Assembly (NCBI GenBank): GCA_010405405.1
Contig: MU004235.1
Location: 2,302,426-2,366,425 of the forward strand
DNA: 64,000 nucleotides
DNA from: Microthyrium microscopicum
Taxonomy: Eukaryota > Ascomycota > Dothideomycetes > Microthyriales > Microthyriaceae
Direction of reading: 5' to 3'
The notes below the pieces were generated by a model, which was given only the letters and a program-made list of their open reading frames with translations, was not told the DNA's origin and did no database searches. Shown piece by piece: positions 30,357 through 42,414 of the stretch. Position 1 is the stretch's first letter. Every line of letters starts with the position of its first letter. A program made the position numbers and the translations under genes.

Positions 30357-31807
30357 ATGACCTTTCTACCCCAGAAAAGAGGCGGTAAATGGATACCCAG
30401 AGGCAGAGACAGCACACCCTGGCGAAAGCAGTCTCAGGCTGTTGAGCTACCAGTTGGGCCATCTTTGACTACCATCGCCCACGCTGATATCGGTTTCGGC
30501 GCTGAGTTCGATAAGGATTCCGCATTGATTGATTCATGTGAATACATGGCCTCATATAGTTGGAAGGCTGTGAAGCGTCCAACAATCTTGGTACCTGGTG
30601 AGCTAAAATACTTACTGCTACTTGCGCAGGCCTCAGGCTAATAAATGTTCGTCTTCAAGGTAAGCCTCCAGCGTGGTCGCCACCTGCTCAGACAAGACAA
30701 CTCCAGGCTGATCATGGAGATTACTTTCGTGACCCAAACGCAGCACGCTTTCCACAGTTTCCCACTGAGCCAGCAGTCCAGGCTGTCCTTATGCAGAACC
30801 CCGACCATTCTATGAATGACATCGATATCTTTGCTTGTGCCAGTACCCTTGGGAACCTCCTGAGATTCGCCCGAAATATCGACCGACCCTTCCGATTCAA
30901 CCTGGAGCTCATTGGCAATACGATATTCTTGGTCCGCAAGGAGAGCTCCCCCACAGCTCTGATCGAAGATATCCGAGGATATGGCCATACATTTCCAGAA
31001 TCATACACCAGCTGGGAGCCAGATGTCAAACGATCATCTTCGCATCAGCGAATCGTACGCTATCACTTTGGAGGCTTGAATTGCCTGGTTCGATTCGGGA
31101 CTGATGGTTACTACAAGGATATTGCCAAAGGTGGTGGTGAAGATACTCAGAAGAGCCCAAGCGACACTGGAACAACCATGTTAGAGGATCTGGAAGAGTT
31201 GACAGTTTCTGGTGCGGGAAGACCGGCTACAACCGAGAATGGCGCTGAAAGTCTACTTCAGGCTGAAAAAGCCGGGCAGCCCATTTCTCAGGACGCGATT
31301 CTTGAGATCAAGACCAAGCATGGCAAGTTCCCAATCGACATGGCAGACGTTTACCCGCGGCTCTGGGTTACCCAAATTCGCAATTTTGTTCTTGCCTACC
31401 ACGATAGAGGAGTGTTCAACGACGTCCGACAGCAGGATCTCCATGAAGACGTGGAAAAATGGGAGCAAGACAACAATGAGTCTTTGTGCAGACTGGTCGT
31501 ACTATTGCACAAGATTATCTCTTTTGCAAAGAAAAATCCCGAAGCCAAATTGGAGGTTGTCAGGAAGGAGGGTGGTGATCTCGAAATTCGAGAGCAAGCG
31601 TACCTCGGGCAGGACACCCTCACTGAGGCTACAAAGGCTCGTTGGCTGACAGATGTCGAATCAGGTTCTGGTAAAGTCATCCACTCTGAAGAAGAAGAGG
31701 AAGAATTCGGAGATGCTCAAGACTATTTCGAGGACGACGATGAGGAGCCAGATTACACAGCCTGCTCCGCAGATCACTGTGGTTATTGTGGCAGATGTAC
31801 GTACTAA
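30357..31807 (+). CDS. Conserved fungal protein, often mislabelled geranylgeranyl pyrophosphate synthetase
   Basis: Two exons (30357-30597 and 30660-31807) give 462 aa. The sequence fits a fungal family that automatic pipelines often call geranylgeranyl pyrophosphate synthetase. No DDxxD prenyltransferase motif is present, so that name is not supported. The recognisable core is MASYSWKAVKRPTILVPG, then PPAWSPP, then HQRIVRYHFGGLNCLVRFG. The C-terminus is acidic and ends with a cysteine cluster (CSADHCGYCGRC) that could bind zinc. Function is unknown. It is divergent from the ZNFX1-like helicase, which in turn is convergent with Dicer, so a role in RNA handling or defence is worth testing but is only a neighbourhood inference. 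Confidence 0.75.
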
Positions 31808-32635
31808 ACTTGGTATCTTGATCCTCCTCTTCTTAGACGCCGGGATCGATATTCCAATTGTCTTGATTGTGTTGTAGAGAAGTCGAGAAAATGAGCGTGA
31901 CGGGACGCGTTGAAGGCTGGGTGCAGCTACTTTGGTAGCGCCTGCCACTAAATATCTATTTTTAGCAACCTAATTGTCAAGTCCCGTATGTACAAGGTTC
32001 TGGCAGTAACATTATTTAAATGTGTGAAATTCCTCGCTTTTTTCATATCATGTATAGACCGTAGTGTTCTCAATTCCACTGCTGGACGTGTTGAAGGGTT
32101 CTGGAGGCAAAATGCCTATAAGGCTGAGCGCAAGGCTATATTATCTAGTCGTTGATTGGCTCTCGTGGTTTTCTTTCGATTTACAGTTCCAGAGTATGGT
32201 AAAACTTGCCGTTCGAATTTTGGCGAGTTGATACAAGATATCCACGTCCGCAGTTATCCGATATAAATCACATCACAATGGACTGTCAGGGCGCTTGTGA
32301 ATTTATTCTTGCTGAACAGTTAGATCACGGAACATGCCTTTCTATTTAACGAGCACGCAACTTTGTCTTTAGCTGCGTGTTCAGCTTCCTCGGATTTTTT
32401 TGGTCTTATGCTAGGTAACCCTAATCAAATCTCTCCCTAGTGTGTAAAATAAAATTCATCGTCGTATTGCCACATCTGAAGGACATTCACGCCAACCATG
32501 TAGTTGAGATTTGACCAGATATCCTAGCTTCTCACAATTGCAGTGGCAACGTATCCTTAAGATTCAAAACTGTATATAGCCCGTAGTAACAAGGAACAAA
32601 CTAGATGTACAAAGCGAGAGTCCAACACCATCGAA
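31808..32635. other. Convergent intergenic stretch
   Basis: It lies between the 3' ends of the unknown-family gene and the cupredoxin gene. The sequence is AT-rich and I recognise no coding region or repeat in it. Confidence 0.5.
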
Positions 32636-33387
32636 CTAAAGCAGAAGATAAGCGGTCATGACAACGCCAAGAAGTGCTCCAGCCCATTGAATATGATTTT
32701 TCGCCGTTTCTCCCTTTGGCGTTGGGCTTGCACTTGCAGAGCTACCGGAAGCAGGTGGACTTCCAAGGACACCACCTTGAACATTTGCTGGCTTTGAGGA
32801 CCCACTGCTTTTGGCAGCGGCAGACTTATAATCGCTTAGAGACTGGCCGCTCGATCTGGACACAGTTGTCAGTCTCTGCCACTCATTTAGGACAGTGCTT
32901 GAACTCACGGAGGGTTGATAACGCCCACCATACCGCTCTGGCAATGAGTGACTTGGGCACAGTAGAACCAAATGGGGTCCGTGGAGTTGACAGTGATGGT
33001 GAAGGCTTGGGCCTATGGAGAGGTCAGCATTACAGACACAAAGAACATGCGTTGGGCTAAACCTACGGCAGGTCCGCTGTTAGAGTTGATAAAGCCGCTG
33101 TTGAAGCCAGTTGAGTTCGACTGGCATGGAGTACTAAAGTCCCCTTGAGTGACTGAATGATCGCCTGGATATATCTGAAAGACGATTCTCGATCCCACGG
33201 CAGCAGTCAAGGTATCAGGACTGAAAGTGAAACCATTCTGACCAACAGCAACTGTAGCTACTGAGCCAGATGCAGCCGAAGTCGAACTTGCTGCAGTTGC
33301 GGTAGACGAAGACTGAGCAGTGGTGGAACCATAATTGTATTGCGCGAAAGCCAGAGGCAGAACTGAAAGAATATGGGTGAGCTTCAT
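32636..33387 (-). CDS. Secreted, probably GPI-anchored cupredoxin (serine-rich)
   Basis: A 214-aa extracellular blue-copper-like protein from three exons (33387-33067, 33012-32909, 32855-32636). It starts with a signal peptide (MKLTHILSVLPLAFA). A Ser/Thr/Ala-rich linker leads to the cupredoxin fold, beginning VGQNGFTFSPDTL. Likely copper ligands are His in GDHSVTQ and Cys, His and Met in FYCAQVTHCQSGM. A second Ser-rich stretch leads to a hydrophobic end (GALLGVVMTAYLLL), fitting a GPI signal. Such proteins sit in the cell wall; their role in redox chemistry or copper binding is not settled. Confidence 0.87.
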
Positions 33388-35749
33388 GATGAGATCTGCG
33401 GCTCAATGCAATTGACTGTTTTAGCTTCCATAATGACGGATTTAATCAGATCTTTATGTCATCCAAGCTTTACTGCCAAGGCTGATATTCTCCTTGAGCG
33501 GCGTCAGCATGCCGTGAAGCGGATCGGTTGGCTTTGATCCCGGCATAAGAGTACGAAGCATTGCGCAAGCATAACAAAGCGGCGTCTATAAGCAGCCTCT
33601 AGAACACAAGTAAAGTTGCAGTAAAAGTCACGATGTGCTGTCAGAAGTAGTTGGAATGATAGTCGTCGGGATGTGCCGCGGCAACTTCCGTGACTTCGAC
33701 ATTGTCGTAACGAAGGCTTCTTTGTCGCATATAAGTGGCTAAAAGATATTCCAAATTGAATTACTTGATTTTGTCGGCCTCATCTGCTTGGATGAACAAG
33801 ATTAATAATTGAGCAAAGGCTGAGGCGGACTTGTTCCGCAGACACAGCCTAATGACAGCTTCACCAATCATGAGCTTCCAACCTTCTCGCCCTGCAGGAA
33901 CATCGTGTTCAGATGTCTGTTTGGTTTATTTTAGATAAACGTCGTGAACAGTGAACTTCACTCTCCAATATCGTGGTTCAAGTGATCATCGCAGAAAAAG
34001 CAAGCGACAATGTTACCATGAGTGGTTCGATGCTTTAGGACAAAGCAACGGATTTACCTGAACAACCAGCTATCTGTGAGATTGTTGTCGCCCCGGGTAT
34101 AAGAAATTGTCGTATCTCGTACAGAAGATGCTTTCTTATGCGAAATGCGAGATGAAGACTCCTTTTTGACCCCAGTCATTGTGCAAGAACTTGGCTTTAG
34201 TTCTATGCAGACATACGTTGCTTGCTTGAACATCACTGTGATATCTCGAGATGGCCAGTTGAGTTACCAAATCAGGGCGTTGTTGAAACATTCCTTCAGA
34301 GCGAGAGTATGCAACCTACAAGGATATTGTATATAGACCATGATAGCTTCGTGATATCTTGGCTGTCCAGATTAAGCGTTGCATCCGTACGACTGAAGAA
34401 TCGCCAATCCTGTGGATATCTACTTCCACTCAATGTCAGCCGGCGTATTGAATCCATGAGAATCATGGAAGCTGAAGTCCCCAAGTCTTAAAATATGAGT
34501 AGCTGACCGCAGCAATAGCGGTTTTTTAAAACATAGGTATCTGTTTTGTGTTCTAACGTGGCTTTGACCGATTGTTACTACAAAGTCTTACTAAACGGCG
34601 CGATCAAGCTGCAGTGATCCCTCAAGCCAAATTTCGCAGTGGAATGAAGCCAGAAGAACAAAAGACTAACTTTGTTTGATGTGCATTCGACACCTAGGAA
34701 GAATTCCCATGCTATAGTCCAGACAGATCCTCATGTATAAGCGCTGTAAGATTGAGGACTTACAGTCGATTGCGCACTGAATCAAGGGCACCATGAGAAA
34801 CTACCAACAGTAAGCAGATTGAGGGAAAATAACTTTGTGAGTCAGTACTGCAAGTCTCAAATCGGCCAGTGATGCGAGACCTTGTGGGGAATGCTTGGTC
34901 TGGGGAAAGGCCAACTAAAGAGATTTATTGATCACAGGCTTGGACTCCACGAGTTTAGTACTAAGAAACTGCCATACTTGGTGGCAGACGCGACTCACTT
35001 GAGCTGCTGCTAGTGGTACAATATAGCAATTTAATGTAAAGTAGGCGTGTACCCTAAAGACGAAACGCGAAGGGATGATTTTGATTCGATAGAGTTGAAG
35101 CTTCTCATCCTATCCTTGCGACAAATCTTATGTTAATAAACTGAATTACGTGGTAAGGCCACGAAATCGAACCTTCTATAGACTTTTCGACGCTGGTCTG
35201 GTGCGTACACCTAAGCTAGCATCTCCCATACAACAAAACTTTTGGCGGGCTTTCATTTTTCATGTTCTTGTTGCTATTTGTGTTGATCACAGCAGAGGAA
35301 GCATCAAACTACTCTTCTATAGACAGAGATTAGCTATACTCATGAGTAGGATAGTGCTCAAATATCTATGAGGAAGGCACCTTTGTCACGCGATATATAT
35401 CAATTCATGAAATAAACCCTCTTGCTATTGGATCAAAGCTCAACGACCATGCTTCTGATCAAATTCTTAGATCTCTTGCAATTCCGGGGAAGTGCTCCAG
35501 GCCAATTCAACCTATAATAAATGCCACATCTGAATTGTCGTACCCTAGATAGCATAGCTACCCTCGGTCATTCGTGTACCTGTTGCTGTAGCCGGTCGGA
35601 ATTTAGCGCATACCGATATATGAGAAAGTATCTAGTTCCATATTGCAGAATGAAATATATTCAACAGAGGCCTCGCTGGTTTGATTTGGAGTTCGTCGAC
35701 GTTTTCATCCACATATTCCACAGTCCTTTCCTCGATCCAGAACTTCACC
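33388..35749. other. 2.4-kb gene-poor stretch
   Basis: This is AT-rich sequence between the divergent cupredoxin and cutinase genes. I see only short open frames with no recognisable domain and no clear terminal or tandem repeats. It may combine two promoters, a non-coding RNA, or decayed sequence too altered to recognise by eye. Confidence 0.45.
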
Positions 35750-36670
35750 ATGCGTTACACACTCCTTGCAGCTCTGGCCGGTGTGGCTACAGCCCACCCT
35801 ATGGCTCTTCCTCAGGAAAAGGAAACCATCGGCACACCACCAGCCAACAACCTCCTCGGAACGATTGCCAAATTGACAAACTCCAAGGGTGAATTGGACG
35901 GTGGATGGGGACCAAAGGTCCGAAACGAGATCATTGAGTCGACACCCTGCGGCAAGGTGACATTCATCTTCGCCCGTGCGAGCAAGGAGCCTGCAAACAT
36001 GGTATGAAGGATCCATACTAGACAAAAATAGTCTTTGGGAGTCCGACTCTAATCACTTGAACAGGGAGGTTCCGTCGGTCCCATCATCTGCAACGGCTTG
36101 AAGAAGGCATACGGCCAAGCTGCAGTCAACTGCCAGGGTGTTGGCGGAGCATACACAGCTGGTATCTTGGATAACATCAGCGCCAAGGGCACGTCCGCTA
36201 CTGCTGTCCGCGAGGCAACCTCAATGTTCACCAAGGCCGTCGAGAAGTGCCCCAACAGCCAGATCGTCTTTGGCGGATTCAGGTAATACTCCCCATGTCC
36301 TAGCAACCAGCCACCTGTAGACAATCGCTAACACGATACCAATAGCCAAGGAACTGCAGTCATGCACGGCACGGTCGGCGCACTTCCAGCCAACATCAAG
36401 GCCAAGATTGTAGGAGGCGCGCTATTTGGCGATACCCGTAATACACAGGACAAGAGCCAGGTGCCTAACTTCCCCAAGGAGAAGGTTCATGTGTACTGCG
36501 ACAAGTCGGATGGTGTGTGCTGGGGAACGCTTAATGTCACTAATGGACATTTCGTGTATGCTACGGATGGATCTGCGGAACAGGGATTGGCGTTCCTCAA
36601 GGGAAAGATTGATGCTGCGAAGGGCGGCGCGGCTGCGGAGAAGAAGAGATCGATTGATGCTATGATATAG
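35750..36670 (+). CDS. Cutinase (secreted serine esterase)
   Basis: A 264-aa cutinase that hydrolyses plant cuticle polyester or similar esters outside the cell. Exons are 35750-36001, 36065-36282 and 36346-36670. The signal peptide is MRYTLLAALAGVATA. The family opening FIFARASKEPANMGG is present. The nucleophile elbow GFSQGTAV is formed across the second intron, and the Asp-His part of the triad lies in CDKSDGVCWG and NGHFVYATDG. Cysteines for two disulphides are in place. The first in-frame ATG with a signal peptide is at 35750; an ATG-less extension upstream is ignored. It points to a plant-associated or saprotrophic lifestyle. Confidence 0.92.
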
Positions 36671-37322
36671 TTTCAGTAATGAAAGATTAGAGTTGATCCG
36701 CACGACTTTCGACGTTATACTTATCAGCGATGTACTCGAAGCAACTGCTCGACTCTAAGATGAGCTCGAGCAGGGAGCATAGCGGTACATCCGCATAAAG
36801 CATCGCAAAATCGTCATACTCAAGGCTTTATGGCCCATATCAGTCGCTTTAAACCCCAGACATGGTCGAATACAAAGAGAAAGCTGACATTGTAGTTGAT
36901 CCACCTGAAGACAAGAATTTGGCTTGCCGACAATACCCGAGATATGTCCAACCGGGCCGAATATTCGGTTCAGTGATGAGATCGCTCTTTCCAAGCCCCT
37001 TGATAGCCCCTTGATCTCAACTTCCTTCCACTACTTCCCGCATCTCATACACACGTTCTGCAACTGCCAGATCTTAAACCAGGTTGCTGATTCATCGACG
37101 AACTGGAAGGAGCTCCAACCATTTGCATATAGAAGGCAGGAATTACTACTTATGGCCCATTAATCCAGTTGCTTCTCCACCCACCTTGGAAAATTCTTCG
37201 TGTCTTCATCTTCGTCCTCTGCCTAACTTCCATCAACTCACTCTGTTCTTCATCTACTGCTTGGGCTTCATCTCTTGCGCTTTTTTGCGGCTTGCTTCTC
37301 TCATGCTTCTCTTGCTTCTGTG
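36671..37322. promoter_or_regulatory. Intergenic region and promoter of the prenyltransferase beta subunit
   Basis: No gene is visible. The right half is pyrimidine-rich on the plus strand (TTCTTCATC, CTTGCTTCT blocks), which is typical of a fungal core promoter just before the start at 37323. Confidence 0.5.
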
Positions 37323-38503
37323 ATGTCTCTCGCTTCTGGTCCTGGACTGGGCGGCTCTTCGCCTGATATGCTCTGGGCTGACAAGCATGTCGAATACATC
37401 GTGTCGCTGGACAAGCGCGACGATGAGTACGAGTACTGGCTCACTGAGCACTTGCGCCTGAATGGCGTCTTTTGGGGCCTTCATGCGCTGCACATCCTGG
37501 GCCACCCGACCGCGCTGCCACGCGACGATCTCATCAGATTTACCATGAGTTGCTGGGATGCATCATCAGGCGGTTTTGGCGCCGCCCCTGACCATGATCC
37601 TCATATGCTCTACACTTGCAGCGCAGTCCAGATTCTGGTCATGGTCGATGGCGTTTCTGTGCTTGATGAACCTGCCGAACCTGGCAGCTCAGAGACAAAG
37701 CGCATGCGCGTCGCACACTGTAAGTTTTGATCTCTCCACCTCATTGACCTAACACTGACACTTCAGTCATCTCCTCCCTCCAAGACCGTGAAACCGGTAC
37801 CTTCCACGGAGATAAATATGGAGAGCCTGACACCAGGTTCCTTTATAATGCCCTCAACTCACTGTCCCTCCTTGGAAAGCTAAATCTTGTTGACGTCCCA
37901 CTTGCAGTTAAGTACATCGACTCTTGCTCCAACGCCGATGGCGGTTACGGTACAGTCCCTGGCGCAGAATCCCACTCTGGTCAAATCTTCGTCTGCCTGG
38001 CTGCTCTCTCCATTGCTGGTGTCTTGGACCAAAGGCTTAAAGATGACTCCAAGTGGGCAGATCGCCTTGGTGGCTGGTTATCAGAGCGACAGATATCCAC
38101 CGGCAAAGGATATGGCGGTCTCAATGGCCGACCAGAGAAAGAAGAAGACGTCTGCTATGCCTGGTGGGTTGGCACATCCTTGGTGATGCTCCAGCGCTCT
38201 CATTGGATTGACCGCCCTGCTTTGCGCAAGTTCATCCTTTCTTGCCAAGACGGTGAACATGGCGGTATCTCAGATCGGCCTGGCCATGCCGTCGATGTCT
38301 TCCACACTCACTTTGGTATTGTTGGCTTGAGTCTGCTGGAATGGAGCGAGAACAAAGATGGTGAAGCCTCAGAGCCTCTTGGCCTAGAGGAGGTTGATCC
38401 CGTTTAGTAAGTCTATGATACTATGAAGGTTCAAACCGATTTTCTAACTCTCTGCAGTTGTATGCCACGAAGCATAACCAAGGCACTATCGCGAACAGGA
38501 TAA
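37323..38503 (+). CDS. BET2: Rab geranylgeranyltransferase (type II) beta subunit
   Basis: A 360-aa beta subunit of geranylgeranyl transferase II, which attaches two geranylgeranyl groups to Rab GTPases presented by the escort protein. Exons are 37323-37719, 37767-38406 and 38458-38503. It shows the repeated alpha-alpha barrel motifs of prenyltransferase beta chains ([67 protein letters not shown]). The zinc ligands are likely the Asp and Cys in EEDVCYAWW and the His in DVFHTHFG. The last exon encodes only 15 residues. The length fits the family and the gene is essential in yeast. Confidence 0.93.
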
Positions 38504-40148
38504 GATTCAAGAGCTAGGACTCAGCGAACGCGCATCAATCCTTCACGCTAGCGGACTAGCTGTGCCGAGCACAGCCAGCCTCACACCCCATTCCATGGAG
38601 CCGGATCCTGTGGCCAGAACGCTACGACAACCTTATCTCAACCTCCATCCGGTGGTGTGCGATGCTTGTAGCAGCTCAACATCGTCTCCTCAGGAGTAAT
38701 GACGCCAAGCCCCCATGCTTCTGGATGAGAAGCGCAATATACCATCGCTTGTCTAGGACAATGTCGGTCTCGAGGCAGCTGCTCACGTCCCTGCCATCTC
38801 ATTCCCGACACGATACTCGGGTTTTTGAGGTTTCTGCAAATCAACACTCTATTTCCTGGCAGTTCAACCCTGTTGATACTGGCGATGGAAATTTTGGTTT
38901 CAACTTGCGAGCCTCTTTCGGATTCCTTAGATTTCTAGGGTCTTGCGTCTCATTTCTTTGATCTCGCATGCAATTATCCGGAGATTGGAGATTGGAGATT
39001 GGCCGGAAAACAACGTTCCTTCCTTCTTGGCCTGGGTGCGGACCGGTGACAAGATGGCAGGAAGGAGCGACCTCACCTGAGGAAAGCACGACACAATTGC
39101 ACCTTCCCAAGGACCAACCCGTAGTTGCCCACCTCAACCCAATTATGGTGGGGCAGTTGCTTGCCGCAACGATCTGCCCCTATTTGGGCTAGCCCATGAT
39201 TACTCAATGATGTTGTTTTCGAGTTCACGATACAAATATTGTTGTTGTTGATGGGCTGCAACGCATTTTCAATCATTTTGTGTTGGTTTATTCGGCTTTA
39301 GCAACACCTTCAATTGGCATCATCGATCAGTATTGTCTGATTTACTGGTTGTTGAAGCTCAATTGACTTGAGATTGGCTCAACAATAGCCTCATACGATT
39401 CCCAAAGTCCTCTGTTAGGCCTAGTCTATACACGTCGAGAACAATAGGTGACCGAGCAATTCCCCACTCTGAGCATTGGCTGGTGCTATATCTTCTCCCA
39501 CTATTTTCATCACTGCTCGCTGCCACAAACCTCTTCCTCTCCAAATCTCGAAAGACCAGCTCAGTTCATGCTCTGAAGCCTTTTTCTTTGCTCTATCATC
39601 GCTGTTCAAGCCTTCCAAAACATTGCGTCGCTCAGCTCTTGCTCGCTGCGAAATTACGTGCGTGTGAAGGACCAGCTTGTTCTTGGCCTGTTCTCCAACA
39701 CCCTTGGAGTGACGACAGCTTCTACTCGGCTGTGACTCGAAAACCAGCAAGCTCAACCTCCGTAAGTTCCTCGACTTCCACCACTACTTTCCTTCTCCAA
39801 CCCTTCCACTTCTCGCCAGGCCGCAAGCCAGTTTCAAGAAGTCACTTGCCTTTGCATCACTCCCGTCCTTGATCAGCTTTATTGCTGAACCTTGTCCGCT
39901 CTCGAGCTATATTGAATCCTCAATTGCTCAAGCACACCTTCATTCAAAGCTTCACAGCTAACATTCCTTTTTAGGCGATAGCCATCGCCAAATCTCATCC
40001 CTCTCCCTCACCACCCTTTACCCACCTCTTCTCACTCCTTTCTGTTCCTCTCCATCAGATCCATCTGCACTTGCGATCAACCGCCACTCATCGCTCCAAC
40101 AGGCCTACTCTCTTAGCATATTAGCTCTGAGACTGCCAATCCGTCAAG
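38504..40148. promoter_or_regulatory. 1.6-kb region and long pyrimidine-rich leader of the C2H2 gene
   Basis: No gene is recognised. From about 39,470 to the ATG at 40149 the plus strand is very rich in C and T (TCTTCTCCC, CTTCTCTCCAA, CCCTCTCCCTCACC), typical of a long fungal promoter and 5' leader. It also holds a small GAGATTG triplet repeat near 38,981. Confidence 0.45.
38981..39002. repeat. Short tandem repeat, GAGATTG x3
   Basis: Three uninterrupted copies of the 7-base unit GAGATTG lie in the intergenic region between the prenyltransferase subunit and the C2H2 gene. Confidence 0.7.
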
Positions 40149-42414
40149 ATGGCCTCTATGCCTTTACAATGCCTTATTTGTCCCGACTCGAAGAAATTCA
40201 GCGATGTCTCTCATCTCCTTACCCACATCGGTAGTAAAGGACATTTGTCCAATTACTATCGCAAAAAAGTTCGCTCCGCTGCCCATGATGATGATCGAGC
40301 AGATGTAGCTGCTTATGACCAGTGGTACAACAATTGGGATGTTGACAAACTCATGGCCGAGCGCATGAGCTTGAAGGACAAGAAGAAGTCTGCTAGAGAT
40401 AAGGCTGCTACTGGTTAGTAATTTCCGCTCATGATTGGAAACTCACCTAACTTTTTACCTAGCCCATAACAATCTACGACAAGCTTCCAAGAAAGCCCGT
40501 CAGAGCCATCGTCGAGCCAGCGGAAATTCAAGCTCCTCTTATCGTCCTTCGCCGGCTCCTTCTCACTATGATCCTCGTCTCGATGGATCAGCTTCCATCA
40601 AACACGAGCCTCGAGACCAGCAAATGCCGATTGGTCAAATGGATTTCTCCCGTCACCCAGGCCAGAACTCCCACAACTATCCTCTTCGACCTTCGGGTCT
40701 GGGCCGTGGACCTCAATACCCGATGATGGGTAGTCCTTATGACGACTCCGCATATGGTCGCGGTTACAATGGCAATGGCTTGTATCAAAACACCGGCCAT
40801 CATAACGGCTATATGGACTCGGTCAACAGCAACTCTCCTTTCAATCCTGCTCATCAGATGTCTCGCTCTCCAAAATATGAAGATAGCGACGATGACTTGC
40901 CAGAGGGTGATTCCAGCATCGAAATTAGTACACCCGGAGATCCGAAGCTAAAGGGCATTATTTATGACGGTATGAGTTTGTTTGATAGCGCTACTCCATC
41001 AGCACGCCGCCGCCGCAACCAGAAAAAAGATGCTGCCACCCTTCAACGCCTCGAAGACAACTCTCTAGAGGTTGAGCCTACCGAATGTGTTTGGACCCCT
41101 CGTGGCTCTCTGAAGAAAGCCAAGGAGATCAGCGGATTTCCTACCAGCTCGTCGCCTCTTCGGAGCCCTGCAGAACCTGCATGGCGTCCTTCGCTTGCGC
41201 CGGAGCCTCGTCTCAACTTCAACATTGCGGATCGCTTCAGTGGCTACGCCAATGAGGATGAAGATGAACATATGGAAAATACTACGGCCACTCGCAAGAA
41301 GAAGCGACCATTTGATGTGTACCATAATGTGGACGACGACACATCACTTCAATCAATTACCCAGCCTTCCGTTGCACATCTGAACACGGGCTTACAGTCT
41401 CGCTCGGATCACCACAACGACGCCGATGCTCGTCGTCGTCGCTCCTATGCATCCACCAACGAGAATCAAGCCATTGGCTCCTACGGCAATCAGCACATGC
41501 GCATCAAGACCGAGGAGGTTGAGCAGGGCATGGGTTATTACCAGCAGCGAGCAAATCAAGGACCTGCTGCAGCTCACAATCGTTTACGGACTGCTCTCGA
41601 ATTTCCAGTTCAAACTCCAACTGTTCGTTCACCTCTAGCTGATCCATTCTCTGTTTCTCACAATGGCCAGCATGTTGCTCATCCTTATGACAACAACAAT
41701 TCCATGTTCGGCAATGGTTCAGGAATGGCTCAGCGCTCTGGTATGCACGGTATGAACAATCGCCGCTCCGTTAGTGCTATGCCGATCCAGGACCTCATCA
41801 ATGGAACTACACCTCATCCTCAAGCTATGCCTACCAATCCTCAACAGCATCACAATATGGCCCATGGTCAAGGATATTATGGTCAGCATCATATGGGAAA
41901 TATGGGTATGGGCGCGATGCACAACATGCCAGCTATTGCACCTCCTAACCAACAATGGGCCAACTTTGGGGCCAATTACTGGGGCACTGATTTCAATGGC
42001 AACAATTCTCCTCAATTCTGGAACTACAATCAGGCTATGGTCAACCATCATGGAGCTCAGACTGCGAATGGCAATCATGTCAATGGACACCGTGCGGCTG
42101 CCGAGCAAGGCCCGGTTCATGTCGCTCCAGCTATGACCTCTACCGTCACTACCAACGGACAGGACATTCATGAAACTTCTTCCAATCCTTCTCTTGGAGA
42201 CTTGCCAACCACGTCCAAGTACCACTCTGAGGCCAAAGCTGTCGCCGATGGCAACACTGGGAGCAAGCGTGAGAACGGTCATGTGGCTACTGGCTCCGGT
42301 TCTGGTTCAGCCATCGGTGGAAAAGAACATGCTCATAGCATGTCAATTGGCCACATTGAGGACGATTCTCGCACCATCACAGCTCCTCCGTCTTCTCCCT
42401 TCCCTCATATCTGA
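40149..42414 (+). CDS. C2H2 zinc-finger protein with long disordered region
   Basis: Two exons (40149-40413 and 40463-42414) give 738 aa. A single zinc finger opens the protein (CLICPDSKKFSDVSHLLTHI, with the second His in GSKGH), residues 8-30. Next come basic stretches (YYRKKVRSAAH, KKARQSHRRASG) that could serve as nuclear signals. The remaining 550 residues are low-complexity and rich in Asn, His, Gln, Ser, Gly and Met (GQGYYGQHHMGNMGMGAMHN), so largely disordered. This layout suggests a nuclear regulator, but I do not recognise a named family. The long pyrimidine-rich leader suggests a well-controlled gene. Confidence 0.82.

Noticed and set aside
30357-31807. Geranylgeranyl pyrophosphate synthase
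   Set aside because: Family members often carry that name, but both DDxxD motifs are absent and the cysteine-rich end does not fit.
31796-31877. Extra last exon for the unknown-family gene (ending in IPIVLIVL)
   Set aside because: A donor and acceptor exist, but the unspliced ending in CGYCGRCTY-stop resembles a natural C-terminus better.
41719-42282. 187-codon minus-strand frame opposite the C2H2 protein
   Set aside because: It is a shadow of the low-complexity sense sequence.
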